DNA from: Armatimonadota bacterium
GTDB taxonomy: Bacteria > Armatimonadota > Zipacnadia > UBA1398 > JAKPQA01
Direction of reading: 5' to 3'
Assembly: GCA_029547025.1 (NCBI GenBank)
Contig: JAKPQA010000221.1
Span: forward strand, 28,697 to 92,696
Length of the DNA: 64,000 nucleotides
The notes beneath the pieces were generated by a model. It was not told where the DNA came from. It did not search any database and was given only the letters and a program-made list of their open reading frames with translations. Positions 1-8,859 of the stretch are shown piece after piece. A program made the position numbers and the translations under genes. Position 1 is the stretch's first letter, and every line of letters starts with the position of its first letter.

Positions 1-718
1 CCTCGCCGCAGAGGTCGACCAGGTGCGCGGGCGCGATATCGAGCCCGTTGGCGGCCACTGCGGCTATGGCAGTCGCCACAACCAGAGCCGACGACGAACT
101 CAGGCCCGCCGCCATGGGTATGTCGCCCCACACCGTGAGGTCGAGCCCGTGCAGCGGGTGATCGCTGGCGAAGTGCTGCAGCCGGAGCACGGCCGCCTTC
201 ACGTAGTTCTGCCAGTCCCCTTGGCTCTCTCGCACCTGATCCGCCACGTGGGGGCTCTCGATGAGCGTGACCCAATCGGGCCACGGCCGGGGGCCCAGGG
301 CTTCGGTGATGGAGAACTCGCGCGGGGGGAATGTGTCGGCGCGCATGTTGCGCAGTCTTACCACGTCATCGGCTCGAGGCGTAGCGACCATCAGTGTCTC
401 GCGCCGGTGGGTCATATAGTTGACCTCGCCCTTGCGGTGGTCGATGTGGACGCCCATGACGTTCACGCGCGACGGAGACCGGGCCAGCAGGGCTGGCGCC
501 CCAGTCCCACCGTCACGGGCGTGGCGCCGCAAGACCGCCAGCCACGCCTGCCGACGGTCCTCCAGCAGGGTCTCGTCGCTGCCGTATATCCCGCGCAGCA
601 CTCGCCTCCACGCACGGGGGTCCTCAAAACGCCGGATCCACTCCCCCACCGGCCAGACGCATGACATGCCCGGTCGCGGGTATCCTGGCAGATTCGTCGG
701 CCGGAGGCCTCGGGCCAT
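1..718 (-). CDS. GHMP kinase, galactokinase-like (C-terminus runs off the left edge of the window)
   Basis: Own reading of the minus strand; absent from the ORF track because there is no stop in the window. Translation contains LARSPSRVNVMGVHIDHRKGEVN (substrate-binding signature resembling galactokinase RVNLIGEHTDY) and DIPMAAGLSSSSALVVATA (GHMP ATP-binding motif). Start ATG at 718 preceded by GGGGAGGA. Confidence 0.8.
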   Translation of the reverse strand, partial: MARGLRPTNLPGYPRPGMSCVWPVGEWIRRFEDPRAWRRVLRGIYGSDETLLEDRRQAWLAVLRRHARDGGTGAPALLARSPSRVNVMGVHIDHRKGEVNYMTHRRETLMVATPRADDVVRLRNMRADTFPPREFSITEALGPRPWPDWVTLIESPHVADQVRESQGDWQNYVKAAVLRLQHFASDHPLHGLDLTVWGDIPMAAGLSSSSALVVATAIAAVAANGLDIAPAHLVDLCGE

Positions 719-754
719 TGGGTCCTCCCCATCCATCGTAGCCGGGAGCGGCAC

Positions 755-1789
755 TCAGTCGGCGAGCAGGGGCAAGGCGACCGGTTTCCCCGTCTCGGCG
801 GCCTGCGCGGCGCCGAAGCAGATCTCGTGCGTCCGGACCGCGTCATCCAGGTCGGGCAGCGCCCGGTGGTCCAGCCGGATGGCGTCAACCAGAGCAGCGA
901 TCTCCGCCACGAATGGATGATGGGTGACGTCCCGCGTCGTCGGCTGGATGGTCGGTACGGATGCGTAGTCCGTCTGCTGCGGGAACAGCCGGGTTGAGAA
1001 GACCCGTTCGTTGCGGATGGCACCCTCGGAACCCAGCAGGTTGATGTTGAACGAGTATGGGATCAGCGTGTCGAGACATGCCGAGACTTTGCCCACGGCC
1101 CCGTTCGCGAAGCGCACGGTCAACACCATGGTCGGGTCGTACTCCCAGGGCGTGTCGCTGGTGGCCGGCACCGAATACGCCGACACCTCAACGGCCTCGC
1201 TGCCCACAAAGTACCGCAGCGCGTCGACCGCGTGGCATCCGGCGGCGAGCAGGGCGCTCCCGCCCTGCTTGCGCGTGATGATCCACGAATAGCCCGCGTA
1301 CGACGGCGTGATCCCGTTCCAGTAGTCCACCTCGGCGTAGAAGACGCGACCAATGGCCCCTTGGTCCAGCAGGCACCGGATGTTGTGAAACAGCGGGTTC
1401 CAGCGGAGGCAGAAGCTGACCAGGGTCTTCACGCCGGCCGCGCGCACCGCATCGCGCATGGCCCGCATGTCATCGACCGTCGTGCACAACGGCTTCTCGA
1501 TCAGCACATGCTTGCCTGCCCTCGCAGCCTGGATGGTCTCGGACGCGTGGCGATCGTGAGGTGTGCAGATGGAGACCACATCGACGCGATCGTCCGCCAG
1601 TAGGTCGTCCAGTGATGTGTAGATCGCGGCTTCGCCACAGCCGGCGTAGGCGGCGCATTGACGGGCCCCCTCGGCCCTGCGGCTGCTGACCGCCACGACC
1701 TCGCAGTGCGGGTTGGCGCGGTAAGCCTTCAGGTGCTCGCCAGCCACCCAGCCGGCGCCATGAATCGCGCACCCCAGCTTTCTGGGCAT
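755..1789 (-). CDS. Gfo/Idh/MocA family oxidoreductase
   Basis: N-terminal Rossmann motif AIHGAGWVAGEHLKAYR; VDVVSICTPHDRHASETIQAARAGKHVLIEKPL is the classic EKP family motif. Confidence 0.93.
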   Translation of the reverse strand: MPRKLGCAIHGAGWVAGEHLKAYRANPHCEVVAVSSRRAEGARQCAAYAGCGEAAIYTSLDDLLADDRVDVVSICTPHDRHASETIQAARAGKHVLIEKPLCTTVDDMRAMRDAVRAAGVKTLVSFCLRWNPLFHNIRCLLDQGAIGRVFYAEVDYWNGITPSYAGYSWIITRKQGGSALLAAGCHAVDALRYFVGSEAVEVSAYSVPATSDTPWEYDPTMVLTVRFANGAVGKVSACLDTLIPYSFNINLLGSEGAIRNERVFSTRLFPQQTDYASVPTIQPTTRDVTHHPFVAEIAALVDAIRLDHRALPDLDDAVRTHEICFGAAQAAETGKPVALPLLAD

Positions 1790-1909
1790 CGAGATGATCC
1801 TCCGGTGTAGAGACGTCTTGGATCACGGGGTTCGGCAAGTGAGGCCAGGAGGCCTGCGGACAGGCGAGGCCGGCAAACGTGCGCGCATGGTGGGCAACGT
1901 CAGAGATCG

Positions 1910-2905
1910 CTACCGGAACGTTCCCGCCTCGACGAACGCCTCGTAGGCCCAGTGCTGCCACAGGGGATCGACTCCGATGGAGAAGTTGTCCCCGTAGTCC
2001 TTGGCGATGAACCCGCCGCCTCGGCCGAGCTTCTCGACCATCTCCCGTGCTTTAGCCTTGATGGTGCCCTCGTCGCCGCTCTGCAGTGTGGTCTGGATGT
2101 CCACGGGGCACCAGAAGGTTGCCCGGTCGGCGAACTGGGCCAGGAAGTCGATGGTGTGTAGATCGGGCTGGTCGAACTGGAACACGTCCACGCCAATACC
2201 GACGAGGTCGGGGATGATATCGCGCACGTACCCGCACGAGTGCATCCACACGGTGAGGTCCCTCCGGTGGGCGTGGGAGACCAACCTCTCGAAGTAGGGC
2301 CGGAACAGCGACCGCCACATGGCGGGAGAGACCAGCAGGCGCTCCTGCGTCCCCCAGTCCTCGCAGAACACCAGGCCGTCGGCCCCCAGGTCAGCGTAGA
2401 TGTCGACCTGGGCCAGGACGATGTCGCTGACGAGATCGTTGAGGCGCCGGACGAGGCCCGGATCGCCGGCGCAGTCGGCCAGGTAGTTCTCGAGGATGCG
2501 CAGATACCGCGCGCGGTCGAACGCGCATGCCACGATCCCACCGAGGCAGTAGAGGTCCGGGTTTCGGTCGCGCACCTCCGCCGCATGGCGGTACCGCTCG
2601 GGGTTGGCCAGCGTCGGGGGCCGGTAGGTGTCGAGGTCGGCCGCCGACTTGATCGGGGCCTCGATGGTCTCGCCGCCGATGGTCTTGCCGACCAGCCGGC
2701 GCCAGACGCAGCCCCACTCATCGGTCCAGCACTCGCCGCCGTGGTCGTCGTTCCAGCGGCGCTCCGCGAACGCCGGATCGGGTGATGGCCCCAGCCAGCC
2801 CACGTCGTTCATCCGGGGCATGTCCTTGTAGGGGCTGAAGGTCAGGCCGATGCGGGGCGGGTCGTCGTGGGCCAACACGGCCCGGATCACGTCGCGTGAG
2901 GTCAT
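1910..2905 (-). CDS. Uroporphyrinogen decarboxylase (URO-D) family protein, likely methyltransferase-like
   Basis: MTSRDVIRAVLAHDDPPRIGL N-terminus; DGLVFCEDWGTQERLLVSPAMWRSLFRPYFERLV and LTVWMHSCGYVRDIIPDLVGIGVDVFQFDQP are typical URO-D/MtaA-like segments. Confidence 0.88.
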   Translation of the reverse strand: MTSRDVIRAVLAHDDPPRIGLTFSPYKDMPRMNDVGWLGPSPDPAFAERRWNDDHGGECWTDEWGCVWRRLVGKTIGGETIEAPIKSAADLDTYRPPTLANPERYRHAAEVRDRNPDLYCLGGIVACAFDRARYLRILENYLADCAGDPGLVRRLNDLVSDIVLAQVDIYADLGADGLVFCEDWGTQERLLVSPAMWRSLFRPYFERLVSHAHRRDLTVWMHSCGYVRDIIPDLVGIGVDVFQFDQPDLHTIDFLAQFADRATFWCPVDIQTTLQSGDEGTIKAKAREMVEKLGRGGGFIAKDYGDNFSIGVDPLWQHWAYEAFVEAGTFR

Positions 2906-2923
2906 GCCACTCTCCTCGTGCCT

Positions 2924-3994
2924 CTACCGATTCGCGACCCTGGCCAGAAGACCGGGCGCCTCTTGGTACCCCGCGATGGCCAACAGTGTCCGGCGGACCT
3001 TCTGCGCAAGTTGCTCTGTGCCGCCACTGATCTCCATTGCCAGGCGCTTCGCGAAAGCCTCGACCTGTCGCGGCCGCTCTTCGTCGGACAGAGCCATGAA
3101 CTCCTCGACGATCGGCTGCGCCGCCTCGATGGCCCAAGGCTCGGCCTCTGGATCCTCGAATGCGAGTGCGCGGATGACCTCGTTGGTGCAGGTGAGGATC
3201 GGGTCGGTGGGCTCCGCCACCTCCATCGCCGTGTGCGGGCCTGCCATCGGCGGGTCATCGGCAGGCAGTTCATCACCGGCGCCTTGCTCGTCCCGCCCTG
3301 CGTCATCGATCACGACTTCATCCGCCGGCATGGCGCCGTGAGCGTACATGGTGAGAACACGCTCCACCCCCTCGGCGATGCCTGCCACAGCCACCCTCTG
3401 CTCGCCATCCATGGTGGCCAGGATCGCTTCGACGGCCGCCGCGTGCTTGTCCAGCACGGGCCCGATGCCCGCACCCTCGCCTTCGGGCGCGAACATGCCG
3501 AAGATGCGCTCAGCAAAGGCGTCGACGGGCTGCGCGCCGGGCGGCCCCTCCGTTGCTCCAGGCAGCGCCCCGGGAGTGGCCATCAGCTCTAGCATGGCAT
3601 TGCCTAGCACATCTTCTGGATCCTCCGCCACCACTACCCTCTCGGCCACGTCGGATAGCTTGGCGGCGGCCTGGTTGGCCTCGGCCAGCGTGGCGTCCAC
3701 GTCAGCACGGATCGCCGGGCCCTCCCGTCCCGCCACCTCGGCCAGGGCTCGCGCCTGAGCCGGTGTGAAGCGGCATTCGGCGATCTTCACCGCCATACCG
3801 AGCTTTATGAAAGCGAGGAATGCCTGCGGATTCCGCAACGCCTGATCCGCTGCCAGCATGCCCGGGGCGTTCTGGTCCTCACCAGTGCAGCCCGGGAGCA
3901 GCAGGAGCACGAGGCCGAGGGCAGGCCAGCGGGTAGCGTGGAACCAGCCGCTCCGCTCGCGTGTAATACTGCGGGGGTGGAGCTGCATTCCCAT
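2924..3994 (-). CDS. Lipoprotein of unknown function
   Basis: Lipobox-like ALGLVLLLLPGC after a basic N-terminus (start set at MGMQLHPRSI...); remainder helical, low similarity. Confidence 0.6.
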   Translation of the reverse strand: MGMQLHPRSITRERSGWFHATRWPALGLVLLLLPGCTGEDQNAPGMLAADQALRNPQAFLAFIKLGMAVKIAECRFTPAQARALAEVAGREGPAIRADVDATLAEANQAAAKLSDVAERVVVAEDPEDVLGNAMLELMATPGALPGATEGPPGAQPVDAFAERIFGMFAPEGEGAGIGPVLDKHAAAVEAILATMDGEQRVAVAGIAEGVERVLTMYAHGAMPADEVVIDDAGRDEQGAGDELPADDPPMAGPHTAMEVAEPTDPILTCTNEVIRALAFEDPEAEPWAIEAAQPIVEEFMALSDEERPRQVEAFAKRLAMEISGGTEQLAQKVRRTLLAIAGYQEAPGLLARVANR

Positions 3995-4087
3995 CACCTC
4001 GGCGCGGATGTTCTGAGCCTGCAGGAGACAAGTTCGGGCAGCGGCGCCTGGCGCCCTGCCCGCGCCCAGCGGAGGTGCCCGGTCAGC

Positions 4088-4648
4088 GTGAACCACCTGC
4101 TGCTCATTGGCTTCAAGGGGTGCGGCAAATCGACGGTCGGGAGGCTCGTTGCTCGCCGGCTCGGCCGTCGCTTCATCGATCTCGACACCGTGATCGAGCG
4201 CCTCTTCCATGAGCGCGGCCTTCAGCGCATGGGCTTCCGGGACGTGTTCTGCCAGGTGGGGGAGGCCGAGTTCCGCCGGCTGGAGCGTGAGGCCGCACGC
4301 ATCGTCGCGCGATGGGCGCGGGAGGCGCCGGCGCCCATGGTGATCGCCCTCGGCGGCGGAAGCCTGGTCGATGATGAGACCCGATCCCTACTACTGCCGC
4401 TCGGCCGATTCGTCTACCTGCGGGTTCCACGCAACGAGGCTGTCGAGCGGGCACTCTCCGCCGACACACCAGCCTTCCTGCCCGGTCGCAACCCCGTAGA
4501 GGAGCTGTCGGAGGTATACTCGCTGCGCGAGCCGATCTACCGTGCGTGTGCCCACATAACCGTCGACATCGGTGGCCTGGGACGCCGGGCGGCCGCGGAC
4601 CGGGTGGTCGGCGAATTCGACCGGTTGGCGACCTCGGGGGGTGCCTGA
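4088..4648 (+). CDS. aroK: Shikimate kinase
   Basis: LLLIGFKGCGKSTVGRLVARRLGRRFIDLDTVIE Walker A plus DxD, ALGGGS motif; overlaps aroC by TGATG. Confidence 0.92.
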   Translation: MNHLLLIGFKGCGKSTVGRLVARRLGRRFIDLDTVIERLFHERGLQRMGFRDVFCQVGEAEFRRLEREAARIVARWAREAPAPMVIALGGGSLVDDETRSLLLPLGRFVYLRVPRNEAVERALSADTPAFLPGRNPVEELSEVYSLREPIYRACAHITVDIGGLGRRAAADRVVGEFDRLATSGGA

Positions 4649-5709
4649 TGGGCGGAAGCATCTTCGGCAAGGCGTTCCGCATCACCACCTTCGGTGAGTC
4701 CCATGGCAAGGCCGTCGGGGTAGTTGTGGAGGGCGTCACGCCAGGCCTGCCGCTCACCGAGGCCGACATCCAGATTGAGCTCGACCGCCGCAAGCCTGGG
4801 CAGAGCGAAGTGGCCACGCCCCGCCAGGAGTCCGATACCGTCCACATCCTCTCGGGCGTGTTCGAGGGCCGGGCCACTGGCTGCCCCATCGCCTTGGTCA
4901 TCTGGAATGCGGATGCCAGGCCTGAAGCCTATCGCGATCTGGCCGAGGTGTTTCGTCCCGGCCATGCGGACTACACCTACCACGCCAAGTATGGCATCCG
5001 TGACCACCGCGGATCAGGCCGGGCCTCCGGCCGGGAGACGGCCGCCCGCGTGGCCGCCGGAGCCATCGCCAAGAAGGTGCTTGCCCCAGCCGGGGTCACT
5101 ATCCGAGCCTACACGTTGCAGGTCGGCGCCATCGGCGCGGAGCGGGTCGATCTCGACGAGGTCGACCGCAACCCCGTGCGCTGCCCGGATCCCAGCGCTG
5201 CCGCTCGAATGGTCGAGGCCATCCGCGAGGCGAGGGACCAGAAGGACTCGCTCGGCGGCATCGTCGAGTGCCGGGCCACCGGCGTCCCCGCAGGCCTCGG
5301 CGAACCGGTCTTCGACAAGCTCGACGCTGATCTCGCCAAGGCCATGCTGTCGCTCGGGGCGGTGAAGGGGATCGAGTTCGGCGCTGGTTTCGGTGCGGTG
5401 ACCATGCGAGGCTCGGAGCACAACGACGCGCTCACGGCTGAGGGGTTCGCAACGAACCATGCCGGCGGCGTTTTGGGAGGCATCTCGACCGGGGCTGAGC
5501 TCGTGTTCCGCATCGCCGTCAAGCCGACGTCGTCCATCGGGCGGGAGCAGGTCACGGTGGATCTCGACGGCCGCGAGCGGCGCATCGCCATCGGGGGCCG
5601 GCACGATCCCTGCATCTGCCCTCGAATCGTCCCGGTGGTTGAGGCCATGGCCGCACTGGTGCTGGTGGACCACCTCAAGCGTCAGTCTGCCCTGCGGGGG
5701 GGCGCGTGA
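4648..5709 (+). CDS. aroC: Chorismate synthase
   Basis: FRITTFGESHGKAVGVVVEGVTPGLPL, RPGHADYTYHAKYGIRDHRGSGRASGRETAARVAAGAIAKK, GGILGGIS-like motif (GGVLGGISTG). Confidence 0.97.
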   Translation: MGGSIFGKAFRITTFGESHGKAVGVVVEGVTPGLPLTEADIQIELDRRKPGQSEVATPRQESDTVHILSGVFEGRATGCPIALVIWNADARPEAYRDLAEVFRPGHADYTYHAKYGIRDHRGSGRASGRETAARVAAGAIAKKVLAPAGVTIRAYTLQVGAIGAERVDLDEVDRNPVRCPDPSAAARMVEAIREARDQKDSLGGIVECRATGVPAGLGEPVFDKLDADLAKAMLSLGAVKGIEFGAGFGAVTMRGSEHNDALTAEGFATNHAGGVLGGISTGAELVFRIAVKPTSSIGREQVTVDLDGRERRIAIGGRHDPCICPRIVPVVEAMAALVLVDHLKRQSALRGGA

Positions 5710-5786
5710 TCCCGCCCCGAAGGGAGGGCCGCCTGACGGGTCCGAGGAACATGCCCACAACAGACTCGGACCGATTGGAGACCCGG

Positions 5787-5990
5787 ATGGCCTACGATTG
5801 TCCCTCGCTGAAGAAGAACATGGAGAGGTGCAACTGCTCCGCCGACGGCTGCCCGCGCAAGGGCAACTGCTGCGAGTGTCTGCACTACCATCTGTCGAAC
5901 CGCCAACTGCCGGCCTGTGCGTTCACGAATGACATCGAGAAGACCTACGACCGCTCCTTCGAGCGCTTCGCCAAGATGGTGCTGGGGTAG
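5787..5990 (+). CDS. Small cysteine-rich protein, DUF6485-like
   Basis: MAYDCPSLKKNMERCNCSADGCPRKGNCCECLHYHLSNRQLPACAFTNDIEKTYDRSFERF; conserved Cys spacing recalled for this family. Confidence 0.75.
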   Translation: MAYDCPSLKKNMERCNCSADGCPRKGNCCECLHYHLSNRQLPACAFTNDIEKTYDRSFERFAKMVLG

Positions 5991-6010
5991 GTGTGCGCCG
6001 AGCTCGGCGC

Positions 6011-6079
6011 CCCAGAACCGGGGACAGGTCTGGGTCTTCGGCACTTGGCGGGAACCCAGGCCTGCCCCCGTTCTCCGGG
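6011..6079. repeat. Long imperfect inverted repeat between convergent genes (REP-like element or bidirectional terminator)
   Basis: Arms GAACCGGGGACAGGTCTGGGT (6015-6035) and ACCCAGGCCTGCCCCCGTTC (6054-6073) pair with one mismatch, one bulge and one G-U; stem extends to AGAAC/GTTCT and CCC/GGG with a 2-nt bulge; 18-nt loop. Confidence 0.75.
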
Positions 6080-6096
6080 TTGCCCCGCGTCGGGCT

Positions 6097-7017
6097 CTAC
6101 GCCTCCGCCCCACTCCACTCGCGCCAGGCGTTGAGCATCGCGAGGTAGTTCTCGACCGGGATGTAGTTCGCGATGCTGTTCCCCGAGCCCAGCACATAGC
6201 CGCCCCCCGACGCGCAGGCGTCGAGGATGTCCAGCGTGTACCGCCGTACCCCCTCGGGCGTCAGCCGGCACAGCGCATCGACATCGACGCCGCCGATGAT
6301 GCCGATCCGGCTGCCCCACCGGCTCTTTACCTCGGCGACGGGCATGATGACATCCTCATACGAGTGCTTCGCGTCGATGCGCACGTCGTCGATCAGGTCA
6401 TCCATGATCGACTCGAGATTCCCGCACGAATGGAGCAGCACGGGGATGCCCGCGTCGTGAGCGACCCGTGCCAGGTCGCGCTGCGTCGCCAAAACGTACT
6501 GACGCATGGCGTCAGGCGCCAGGAAGGTCCCGGTCTTGTGCCCCATGTCGTCCGAGATCCAGATGGCGCCCACGCGGTCCATCGTCACCAACTGCCGCCA
6601 GATGGCGACCATCTGGTCCCGGATGCGCCGGACGATCTCCCGCACCAGTTCCGGGTCGTCAGCCAGCAGGTAGCATAGGGGCTCGTAACCCACAATCCAC
6701 ATGAGCCACTCGCACGGACCGCCCGCGCTGGCGAGCAGGCCCATGCCGTCCGGCAGGAGCCGCGCCATGTGCTCGACGGGGCCGTAATCGACTTGTTCCG
6801 GTGTGGGCCAAGCGTAGGCATCGAACGAGGCGCGATCCCAGATGCGGCTGGCGGCAGCCGTCACATAGGCACTCCGCCCGGACGCGAGCGCAGTGCTCTG
6901 AATCGCCGTTGTGTGGTGAGTATGCACGGGGGGCTCGGAGTCAATAGTCATTGTGCAGATTCCGTGCGCTAAGATTCCGGCGCACAGCCACACACCAGTG
7001 TCCGGATGCTTGTTCAT
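6097..7017 (-). CDS. URO-D family protein with short/unusual N-terminus
   Basis: FDAYAWPTPEQVDY, GAIWISDDMGHKTGTFLAPDAMRQYVL, GIPVLLHSCGNLESIMDDLIDDVRIDAKHSYED, IGIIGGVDVDALCRLTPEGVRR are URO-D-like; the usual N-terminal ~100 aa is not recognisable. Confidence 0.75.
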   Translation of the reverse strand: MNKHPDTGVWLCAGILAHGICTMTIDSEPPVHTHHTTAIQSTALASGRSAYVTAAASRIWDRASFDAYAWPTPEQVDYGPVEHMARLLPDGMGLLASAGGPCEWLMWIVGYEPLCYLLADDPELVREIVRRIRDQMVAIWRQLVTMDRVGAIWISDDMGHKTGTFLAPDAMRQYVLATQRDLARVAHDAGIPVLLHSCGNLESIMDDLIDDVRIDAKHSYEDVIMPVAEVKSRWGSRIGIIGGVDVDALCRLTPEGVRRYTLDILDACASGGGYVLGSGNSIANYIPVENYLAMLNAWREWSGAEA

Positions 7018-7175
7018 GTGAGTTGGTCGAGCCCAACGTAGCCGTGCGTGGGGCTCACGCCGTGGCCCGTGGGTTCGCTTCGGGCCCGTGGCCGTACGCC
7101 GCGCGGCGTGCGCAATGGTTCAGCTGCGTCAGCTCGGTCAGGCCTCGGCACACCATGTCCGGGCCCCCCACCGGG

Positions 7176-8441
7176 TCACTTGGCCCGTCGGGCGCGTGCC
7201 ATAACGTCCGCCACCAGGGCGTCCTGCAGCGTGCGCCGTTCCTCGGGCGTGCCCGTGTACCACGGCTCATCCATGCGGTACACGAGCTTCGAGATGTCGG
7301 TGTCGAGCCAGTCCTTGGTCGTGCCCATGTTGCGGCCGCTGCGCTCAAACGCATCCACCACGCTGGTCGGCAGCAGCGCCCTGACATCGGGCAAGATCGC
7401 CACAATCGTGCCCATAGGGAACCACTTCGCCAGCTCCTCGTCGCTGAGCGGCAGCCTGGTCGCCCGCAGGGTCCCCTCCACCAGCGTCGCTGCCTCTGCC
7501 GAATCCAGCTCCGGCAGACCCGACGCCCCGGTCGAGAACGAGGAGCACCGGTACTCGGATGGCACCCAGGTGCCGTCCGGCGCTTCGACGTACCCCTCCC
7601 ACAGGGCGAACACACGGACTACCATCTGGCGGCCGCCTTCTTCCGAGATGCCCGTAACTTCGGCAAGGTACGGCGCATAGCCCCCCAGCCTGACGAACCC
7701 ACACCGGAGCTGACGAACGAAGCCCGGCGCCGTCTCGCCAGTCAGGGTCAGCAGAACGGCCTCGCGGCCGTCGTGCTCGGTCAGCTCGGCCGCCACGTCA
7801 CCCCCGCCTTGGAGCATCGCTTCGAGCTCGCGCCGCAGCGCGCCCACGCGGCGCACGTATAGGCCGAGGTAGGCCGCGCAGGGCGAGGACTCCTGCTGCC
7901 AGTCGACCTCCTGGGCCAGCACTCGGCCGATGGGGAACGACGGCGTGGGGCCGCGGTGGAAGTCGATCCGGTAGGCGGGGCGGTCCAGCCTCTTCATGTG
8001 GAGGTCGCCGACCCGGTCGGGGGCACGACTGACGTCGGCCGGGAACAGCCGGTCGGACCCACCCCAGTGCCGCACTTGGGCCTCGACTTCCCACTCCTGG
8101 GGAGTGAGACGATAGCGCTCGACGAGTCGAGTGCGCGTGGCCCCGTTCTGCCTGCCATCTGCGAAGGTCTCGATGGCCTTGCTGAGCGCAGCGGGGTCTC
8201 CGTCGGTCGCGAGGCCGAGCTTCCACGCCCCGACGAACCGCTCGGCAAGTACCGTGAACTCGACACCCGCACCAGCCTGCTCGCGGGCGCGGCAGCCCTC
8301 GATGACGGCCTCGGCTATCGCCCGCGGGTCGGCTGGGCCCGGTCTTGCGGGCTGGCCCAGCACCGCCGCCGTGGCAAGCCCTGCGATGCACAGCACAGCA
8401 CGGCCGCTGTGCCGACGCAGCACTTGGATCAGTCGCGCCAT
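7176..8441 (-). CDS. Secreted protein of unknown function
   Basis: Start at MARLIQVLRRHSGRAVLCIAGLATAAVLGQPA (signal peptide); RBS-like GGAGGGGCGACC upstream; long intact ORF. Confidence 0.6.
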   Translation of the reverse strand: MARLIQVLRRHSGRAVLCIAGLATAAVLGQPARPGPADPRAIAEAVIEGCRAREQAGAGVEFTVLAERFVGAWKLGLATDGDPAALSKAIETFADGRQNGATRTRLVERYRLTPQEWEVEAQVRHWGGSDRLFPADVSRAPDRVGDLHMKRLDRPAYRIDFHRGPTPSFPIGRVLAQEVDWQQESSPCAAYLGLYVRRVGALRRELEAMLQGGGDVAAELTEHDGREAVLLTLTGETAPGFVRQLRCGFVRLGGYAPYLAEVTGISEEGGRQMVVRVFALWEGYVEAPDGTWVPSEYRCSSFSTGASGLPELDSAEAATLVEGTLRATRLPLSDEELAKWFPMGTIVAILPDVRALLPTSVVDAFERSGRNMGTTKDWLDTDISKLVYRMDEPWYTGTPEERRTLQDALVADVMARARRAK

Positions 8442-8859
8442 CGGTCGCCCCTCCTCGCTTCCGGGAAGCGGGTCAGGCCGGACGACTCGCGTCGCGGTAC
8501 CGGCCCGCATGTACGTGTGGCAGCCACCGGCGCCGGCGTTGTTGGGGTGGCGGCAACCCGGGCCAGGCGGAGGGCCGAGGGGCCACTGGTGCTAGCCCAG
8601 GACGCCGGCTGCCAACTGCGGTCGCCCCACCACACAGCCCGCATCGTTGCCGTGCCCTGCTCTCGCGGAGCAGGCGCTCCGCGCTCCGGGAATGGCCTGT
8701 GCGTACGGCGGGGCGGGGACGGCACCACCGGGCTCTGCTGAGGCGCCCCGCCGAGCCCACGAGCGTCCGTCCCGCGCGGTACCCCCACGACGCCCCAGGT
8801 ATGCTAAGCTGGCTGCCGCCGGAGGCGGCGCCACCCGCCCCGTCCAGAAGGAGGATCTG

